DNA of 10,474 nt from CAZXSK01 sp964642855. GTDB lineage: Bacteria > Planctomycetota > Phycisphaerae > SM23-33. Shown here one piece after another: positions 6,858 through 10,474 of this stretch. Both the position numbers and the translations under genes were made by a program. The stretch is from positions 1 to 10,474 of the forward strand of contig CAZXSK010000092.1 in assembly GCA_964642855.1 (NCBI GenBank), in the 5' to 3' direction. The notes under the pieces are model-generated. The model made no database searches. It saw only the letters and a program-made list of their open reading frames with translations, and was not told the DNA's origin. Each line of letters starts with the position of its first letter. Position 1 is the first letter of the stretch.

Positions 6858-8588
6858 ATGATGGAACGCAAATCGACTGTGCAATGGACCTGTGCTCTCG
6901 TGGTGGTTGCGATGCTGGCTGGCTGTGTCCAGCCCGGAGACGTGAACCCCACCGATCTGACCCGCTACCAGAAATCGCTCGCCGATCGTGAGGGCGACGC
7001 GCGGGAATCAAACGAAGGGCGAGGCCTCTACCGCCCGGCGCCAAGTGATTATGTGCCCACCCTCGACGTTCGCACCGTCGAGGACGCAAACGGCGTGGAG
7101 GTCGAGGCGATCTTCCTTCCCCTGGAGGACGCCATCCTTCGCGGGCTGGCTAACAATCTCGATATCCAGATCGTCAGCTACAATCCGGCGATCTCGCGCC
7201 AGCGGATGGTCGAAGCCGCCGCTGCATTCGACTACGTGATGTTCGGCGCGCTGGACTACACCCGAACCGACCAGCAGGGCGCTACCTTCGGCAAGCAGAA
7301 CAGCCGGTCGGCGCAGCTCGGGGTGCGAAAGACGTTCATCACCGGCGCGCAGGCGTCGCTTTCCTACACGCTCCAGCGGTTGCACGACGAGGTGAGCTTC
7401 ACCCGCTACGAGCCCACGCTGGACCTGGAGGTCACCCAGCCGCTGCTGCGCAATGGCGGGATGAAGTTCAACCTGGCCCAGTTGCGGATCGCGAGGCTTT
7501 CCCACCGGGCGGACCTTGAGAGCTTCCGCCAGACCGTCGAGGAAACGGTCACCCAGATCGTCGCGGCGTACTGGGCGCTCAAGCAGGCGAGGACCGACGT
7601 GGTCATCCAGGAGAACCTCCTGAAGGAGACCGTCAAGACGCACAAGGAGGTGATCATTCGTCCCGAGGCCCGCGAGAACGTCGAGAAGATGCAGACGTGG
7701 TCGACGGTGCTCTCGCGACGGATCGAGCTGATCCGGGCGAGAAAGGCCCTCGGCGACGCCCAGGACAACCTCACCAAGCTGCTTGCCGATCCGCAGGTCA
7801 ATCTGCGGGCCGAGGCGGTCATCGTGCCGGTTACCGAGCCCGAGACGGCCGAGCTGGACATCGACCCGGCTGACCAGTTGCTCACCGCGCTGGTCCACAA
7901 CCCCGCGCTTCGGCAGGCAAAACTGGCCATCGCAGCCGCGGCGATCAATGTCGACGTGGCGGAGAACCAGACGCTGCCCCGGCTGGATCTGACGCTCTCG
8001 ACGAGCCTGCACGGCCGGCAGAGGAACATCCACCAGGCCAACGAAAACCTCTTCCGTGGCGACTACGCCAGCTACGGCATGGCGATCGCGATGGAATACC
8101 CCATTGGCAACCGCGAACGGATGGCGGCGCTGGTCCGTCGGAGGCTGGAGAAAAGCCAGGCGCTGTCCCAGATGCAGAACACGGCCGACCAGATTGCCCA
8201 GTTGATCCAGGAGCGGATCCGGCAGATCGAGTCCGCCTACGACCGGTACCTGGAGCACGAGCAGGAAGTCGAGACGCTGCGGGAGCTGGTCAAGGGGTTC
8301 GAGGCGTTGGTGACCAAGAAGGCCCGGACGCCCCAGAACCTCCAGCTTCTGCTCGACGCCCAGGGCAGGCTGGGCGTGGCGCTGCGGTCGCGGATCGCAG
8401 CCCAGATCGACTTCAACAACGCGCTGATGGACCTGTACCGCGCGACGGGCACGACGCTGGAGTCCCAGCGGATCAAGATCAACCTGCCCACGGCGACGGG
8501 CGACGAAGCCTGGCCGGAGTTCGAGCTCCCCGATCCGCAAAAGGCGTTCACCCCCAGCGACGAGAACACGAAGATCAGCACGGAATGA
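6858..8588 (+). CDS. TolC-family outer-membrane efflux lipoprotein
   Basis: A 576-residue outer-membrane factor, the type that trimerises into a beta-barrel and long periplasmic alpha-helical tunnel for efflux or secretion. The N-terminus is a lipoprotein signal, VVVAMLAGC, with lipidation expected at Cys23. The two-fold TolC layout is visible: a first repeat with LPLEDAILRGLANNLDIQI (87-105), the strand motif LEVTQPLLRNGG (190-201) and long helices to about 310, then the second repeat with LLTALVHNPALRQAKLAI (341-358), MEYPIGNRERMAAL (412-425) and heptad-rich helices to about 530. The polar tail after 535 is unstructured-looking. It is somewhat longer than typical TolC (about 450-500 without signal) because of the N-terminal linker (24-85). 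ATG at 6858 or 6861 are both possible (MM start). No membrane-fusion protein or inner-membrane pump is adjacent, so the partner and cargo are unknown. A hairpin follows the stop. Confidence 0.92.
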   Translation: MMERKSTVQWTCALVVVAMLAGCVQPGDVNPTDLTRYQKSLADREGDARESNEGRGLYRPAPSDYVPTLDVRTVEDANGVEVEAIFLPLEDAILRGLANNLDIQIVSYNPAISRQRMVEAAAAFDYVMFGALDYTRTDQQGATFGKQNSRSAQLGVRKTFITGAQASLSYTLQRLHDEVSFTRYEPTLDLEVTQPLLRNGGMKFNLAQLRIARLSHRADLESFRQTVEETVTQIVAAYWALKQARTDVVIQENLLKETVKTHKEVIIRPEARENVEKMQTWSTVLSRRIELIRARKALGDAQDNLTKLLADPQVNLRAEAVIVPVTEPETAELDIDPADQLLTALVHNPALRQAKLAIAAAAINVDVAENQTLPRLDLTLSTSLHGRQRNIHQANENLFRGDYASYGMAIAMEYPIGNRERMAALVRRRLEKSQALSQMQNTADQIAQLIQERIRQIESAYDRYLEHEQEVETLRELVKGFEALVTKKARTPQNLQLLLDAQGRLGVALRSRIAAQIDFNNALMDLYRATGTTLESQRIKINLPTATGDEAWPEFELPDPQKAFTPSDENTKISTE

Positions 8589-8596
8589 GGGTCTCA

Positions 8597-8616
8597 TCCC
8601 GCATCGGCAGGCGGGA
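8597..8616 (+). repeat. Hairpin just after the TolC-family gene
   Basis: TCCCGC (8597-8602) pairs with GCGGGA (8611-8616) around an 8-base loop, starting nine bases past the stop codon. It is followed by AAAAGG, not T residues. The right half contains the 12-mer CGGCAGGCGGGA (8605-8616) that recurs at 10199-10210 after dtd. Confidence 0.45.
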
Positions 8617-8677
8617 AAAGGACAACAAGCACACCTGCGTGACGCCGCGGAGCGAATTTGCGCAGGTTTCGGATGGT

Positions 8678-8701
8678 GGGGTGACACTATGCTGTCACCC
8701 C
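8678..8701. promoter_or_regulatory. Perfect 9+9 inverted repeat, candidate operator of the WYL gene
   Basis: GGGGTGACA (8678-8686) and TGTCACCCC (8693-8701) are exact reverse complements separated by six bases, a 24-base dyad ending seven bases before a TATAAG -10 box. The position over the -35 region, 27 bases before a DNA-binding regulator's start codon, suggests an autoregulatory binding site. As RNA the same bases would form a stable hairpin followed only by TTTC, so a weak terminator for the TolC-family gene is the main alternative. Confidence 0.55.
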
Positions 8702-8708
8702 TTTCGCG

Positions 8709-8714
8709 TATAAG
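8709..8714 (+). promoter_or_regulatory. -10 box of the WYL-dtd operon
   Basis: TATAAG, five of six consensus bases, 14 bases before the ATG at 8729. No recognisable -35 stands 15-19 bases upstream because that space is filled by the inverted repeat; activation through that site is one explanation. The predicted leader is only about 8 bases. Confidence 0.45.
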
Positions 8715-8728
8715 GGCAGGTACCTGGT

Positions 8729-9709
8729 ATGGGCGTCAGCCGTATCCACCGCATCCTGCGACTGATCACGCTCCTCCAGAGCGGGCGAAGCTACAACGCA
8801 CGCCAACTCGCCGAGGAGCTCGAAGTCAGCAGGCGAACCGTATTCCGTGATCTGAACATGCTGGAACTGGCCCACATTCCGTACTACTACGAGCCGGAAT
8901 CCGGCAGCTACCGGATCACGGGCAACTTCTTCCTCCCGCCGGTCAACCTGACCCTCGCCGAAGCGCTGGGCCTGCTGCTGGTCGCCGGACACAACGGAAG
9001 CGAATCGGGAATCCCGCTGATCTCCGACAGCGCCAAGGCCGCCCTGAAAATCGAAAGCGTTCTGCCCCGGCCCGTCCGCCAGCACGTGGGCACCGTCATG
9101 AAGCGCACCAGCGTGTCCCTGGGCCCGGTCAGCCGGCACGAGGAAATCGATGTCATCTTCGACGACCTCGCCCGGGCAATCATCCAGCGACGCGTCTGCC
9201 GGATGGTCTACGTCAGCTTCAAGGATCGCAGGCAGCTCAAGCTCCGCGTCAGGCCGCTGCGGCTGGTGTTCCTCAGCCGGGCGTGGTACCTCATCGCCTA
9301 CAGCGAGGACCACGGCGAGAACCGCACGTTCAAGCTCATCCGCATCCGCAGACTCACGCCCACCCGGGAGACGTTCCCCGCGGTCGGCGAAGACCTCATC
9401 GACGAACATTTCGGCCAGGCGTGGAGCATGATTCCCGAGGGCAGGATCTACAAGGTGCACCTGCATTTCGAGCCCATGGTAGCCGGAAACGTCTCGGAGG
9501 TCCGGTGGCATCCGTCCCAGAGAGTGGAATGGAACGACGACGGGTCGATCGAATTCTACGCCGAGGTGGACGGCCTGGGTGAACTGTCCTGGTGGGTGAT
9601 GGGCTACGGCGACCAGGTCGAGGTCCTCGCCCCGTCAGCCCTGCGGAAACGCATCCGCCAGACCGCCTCGCGCATGGCTGAGAAGCACAGCAGGGGGTCT
9701 GGCTCATGA
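8729..9709 (+). CDS. HTH-WYL domain transcription regulator (YafY/PafC type)
   Basis: A 326-residue DNA-binding regulator. Residues 4-60 form a DeoR/HTH_11-type winged helix: RIHRILRLITLLQSGRSYNA, RQLAEELEVSRRTVFRDLNMLE (recognition helix) and the wing IPYYYEPESGSYRITG. A linker helix region follows (about 70-160). The WYL domain occupies about 155-225, with VRPLRLVFLSRAWYLIAYSE containing the name-giving W187-Y188-L189 region and the basic FKLIRIRRL after it. The C-terminal WCX-like extension (about 238-305) includes YKVHLHFEPM and WWVMGYGDQVEVL. WYL domains are known to sense ligands, including nucleic-acid-derived ones, and are common in regulators of DNA damage and phage defence; no ligand can be read here. 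The gene overlaps dtd by four bases (ATGA), so the two are probably co-translated. The inverted repeat at 8678-8701 is its likely binding site, by position only. Confidence 0.93.
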   Translation: MGVSRIHRILRLITLLQSGRSYNARQLAEELEVSRRTVFRDLNMLELAHIPYYYEPESGSYRITGNFFLPPVNLTLAEALGLLLVAGHNGSESGIPLISDSAKAALKIESVLPRPVRQHVGTVMKRTSVSLGPVSRHEEIDVIFDDLARAIIQRRVCRMVYVSFKDRRQLKLRVRPLRLVFLSRAWYLIAYSEDHGENRTFKLIRIRRLTPTRETFPAVGEDLIDEHFGQAWSMIPEGRIYKVHLHFEPMVAGNVSEVRWHPSQRVEWNDDGSIEFYAEVDGLGELSWWVMGYGDQVEVLAPSALRKRIRQTASRMAEKHSRGSGS

Positions 9710-10182
9710 AGGCGATCGTCCAACGCGTGGACCGCGCGTCGGTGGTTTCCGACGGTACGTTGACCGGACAGATCGACCGGGGCCTGCTGGTGTACGTGGG
9801 CGTCGCGACGGACGATACCCCGGCCGTCGCCCGCAAACTGGCCCGCAAGGTCGCCAACGTCCGCATCTTCGACGACTCCGACGGCAGGCTGAATCTTTCG
9901 GTGCTGGACATCGGCGGGGGGGTGCTTGCGATCTCGAACTTCACCGTCCAGGCCGACACGCGGAAAGGGCGTCGGCCCGCGTTCACCAATGCCGCCCCCG
10001 GCCCCCAGGCCCAGCCGCTGCACGAGGCGTTTCTCGCTGCGCTGCAGCAGGAAGGCTGCCCCGTCGCCACGGGCGTATTCGGGGCCCACATGGCCATCGA
10101 TTCCCGGGCCGATGGGCCCGTTAACGTGATCATCGACATTCCCCCGGAGCCATCCGGGGCCGAGCGAACGAGCGAAGGGTAG
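9706..10182 (+). CDS. dtd: D-aminoacyl-tRNA deacylase
   Basis: Dtd is a cytoplasmic homodimer that hydrolyses D-amino acids (classically D-Tyr) and glycine wrongly attached to tRNA, keeping D-residues out of proteins. The 158-residue sequence aligns along its whole length with the family: MKAIVQRVDRASVV at the start, GLLVYVGVATDD, KVANVRIFDDSDGRLNLSV, and the two active-site motifs SNFTVQADTRKGRRPAF (77-93; usual SQFTL) and DGPVNVIID (136-144; usual NxGPVT, with the Gly137-Pro138 of the cross-subunit Gly-cisPro motif kept). Q-to-N and T-to-N changes in these motifs are conservative. A 13-residue tail beyond the usual end is encoded by an imperfect tandem 8-mer. GGGGG eight bases before the ATG is the ribosome site; translation is coupled to the upstream WYL gene. 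Confidence 0.96.
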   Translation: MKAIVQRVDRASVVSDGTLTGQIDRGLLVYVGVATDDTPAVARKLARKVANVRIFDDSDGRLNLSVLDIGGGVLAISNFTVQADTRKGRRPAFTNAAPGPQAQPLHEAFLAALQQEGCPVATGVFGAHMAIDSRADGPVNVIIDIPPEPSGAERTSEG

Positions 10183-10191
10183 GGCAGTTCG

Positions 10192-10206
10192 GCCTGCCCG
10201 GCAGGC
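10192..10206 (+). repeat. GCCTGC/GCAGGC hairpin after dtd
   Basis: GCCTGC (10192-10197) and GCAGGC (10201-10206) are perfect complements with a 3-base loop, nine bases past the dtd stop. It shares the 12-mer CGGCAGGCGGGA (10199-10210) with the hairpin after the TolC-family gene. The T-rich terminator is a separate structure further on. Confidence 0.4.
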
Positions 10207-10287
10207 GGGATCGGCTAGTGGGACAGGGACCCCCGATCATTCCGTCCGAAGGCAGGCCGCGTTCGCTCCCTCCGAGGAATGCCATTC

Positions 10288-10307
10288 CGCCCAGGCCGGG
10301 CGTTTTT
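10288..10307 (+). terminator. Intrinsic terminator of the WYL-dtd operon
   Basis: CGCCC (10288-10292) pairs with GGGCG (10298-10302) around AGGCC and is followed directly by five T residues. It ends transcription from dtd before the tRNA promoter at 10322. The rest of 10183-10362 shows no gene. Confidence 0.75.
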
Positions 10308-10321
10308 GTGCCCAACAGGGG

Positions 10322-10350
10322 TTGACGGATCGGGGGCTTGTCCGTACAGT
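10322..10350 (+). promoter_or_regulatory. Promoter of the tRNA-Tyr gene
   Basis: TTGACG (10322-10327), a 17-base spacer and TACAGT (10345-10350) give a good sigma70-type promoter, with transcription expected to begin near 10357, six bases before the mature tRNA 5' end. Confidence 0.7.
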
Positions 10351-10362
10351 ACGGAATCCCCA

Positions 10363-10444
10363 GGGAGTGTGCCCGAGTGGACAAAGGGATCAGACTGTAA
10401 ATCTGACGGCATCGCCTTCGGTGGTTCGAATCCACCCGCTCCCA
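10363..10444 (+). tRNA. tRNA-Tyr (GUA anticodon)
   Basis: A complete class II tRNA of 82 bases. The acceptor stem pairs GGGAGTG (10363-10369) with CGCTCCC (10437-10443), including one G-T pair, and A10444 is the discriminator. The anticodon stem TCAGA/TCTGA encloses the loop CTGTAAA, with GTA at 10397-10399. The long variable arm (10407-10419) contains a GGC/GCC mini-stem, as expected for bacterial tRNA-Tyr. The T arm is GGTGG/CCACC around TTCGAAT. The 3' CCA is not encoded (TGA follows), so it must be added by the CCA enzyme. Confidence 0.97.
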
Positions 10445-10446
10445 TG

Positions 10447-10472
10447 AGCCCCCCAGCGCGGGGGCTTGTTTC
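10447..10472 (+). terminator. Intrinsic terminator of the tRNA-Tyr gene
   Basis: AGCCCCC (10447-10453) pairs perfectly with GGGGGCT (10460-10466) around a 6-base loop, followed by TGTTTC. It lies two bases after the tRNA 3' end, so the gene appears to be a single-tRNA transcription unit. Confidence 0.75.
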
Positions 10473-10474
10473 TG

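Noticed and set aside
5696..6952. Leftward open frame of 418 codons spanning the divergent region and the membrane-protein gene
   Set aside because: It crosses two promoters and a hairpin and has no domain; codon pattern favours the rightward frame.
7008..8687. Long leftward open frame (559 codons) opposite the TolC-family gene
   Set aside because: It mirrors a well-supported gene in GC-rich DNA, has no recognisable domain and looks like a composition shadow.
10363..10444. tRNA gene as an integration attachment site
   Set aside because: No duplicate of the tRNA 3' end or integrase gene is in the window; the sequence beyond 10474 is not available.
1..10474. Possible defence island or mobile element, prompted by the WYL regulator
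   Set aside because: WYL proteins occur in many contexts; no nuclease-helicase, toxin, integrase, transposase, phage or repeat-spacer array is visible, and the neighbours are housekeeping genes.

Overview
The window is GC-rich bacterial chromosome with a run of ordinary single-copy genes. I see no phage genes, transposases, CRISPR arrays or obvious transferred islands. The gene set, the diderm cell plan (TolC-type outer-membrane protein, lipoproteins), an AlgX-like SGNH lipoprotein carrying the C-terminal domain I associate with planctomycete homologues, and the divergent RNase HII-like protein together suggest a member of the Planctomycetota, perhaps a Phycisphaerae-like lineage. That placement comes from remembered family resemblance and was not tested by any search.

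The left half (1-5699) is read leftward. In transcription order it holds an RNase HII-like nuclease (4734-5699), a stand-alone STAS-domain protein (4217-4576), an AlgX/AlgJ-like SGNH lipoprotein (2501-4012) and uvrA (1-2342; its 3' end lies off the left edge). Gaps of about 160-200 bases and separate promoters in front of the RNase gene, the STAS gene and uvrA argue that these are mostly separate transcription units and not one operon.

The right half (5834-10474) is read rightward. It holds a small membrane-anchored helical protein whose only reasonable start codon is AUC (5834-6703), an outer-membrane TolC-family lipoprotein (6858-8588), a WYL-domain transcription regulator (8729-9709) overlapping by four bases the D-aminoacyl-tRNA deacylase gene dtd (9706-10182), and a tRNA-Tyr(GUA) gene with its own promoter and terminator (10322-10472). 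The divergent control region is 5700-5833.

Functionally the window mixes DNA repair (UvrA), removal of RNA from DNA (RNase HII-like), translation quality control (Dtd beside the tRNA-Tyr gene, its classical substrate), envelope functions (TolC-like protein, AlgX-like esterase/acetyltransferase) and signalling (STAS, WYL). No single new system links them. The points most worth a second look are the AUC start, the GRG-to-GLG change in the RNase HII-like protein, near-consensus TATAAT boxes so close to start codons that leaderless or near-leaderless mRNAs are implied, a perfect 9+9 inverted repeat in front of the WYL gene, and the dtd/tRNA-Tyr adjacency. No gene-free stretch exceeds 300 bases; the largest gaps (4013-4216, 10183-10362) are described in the entries.
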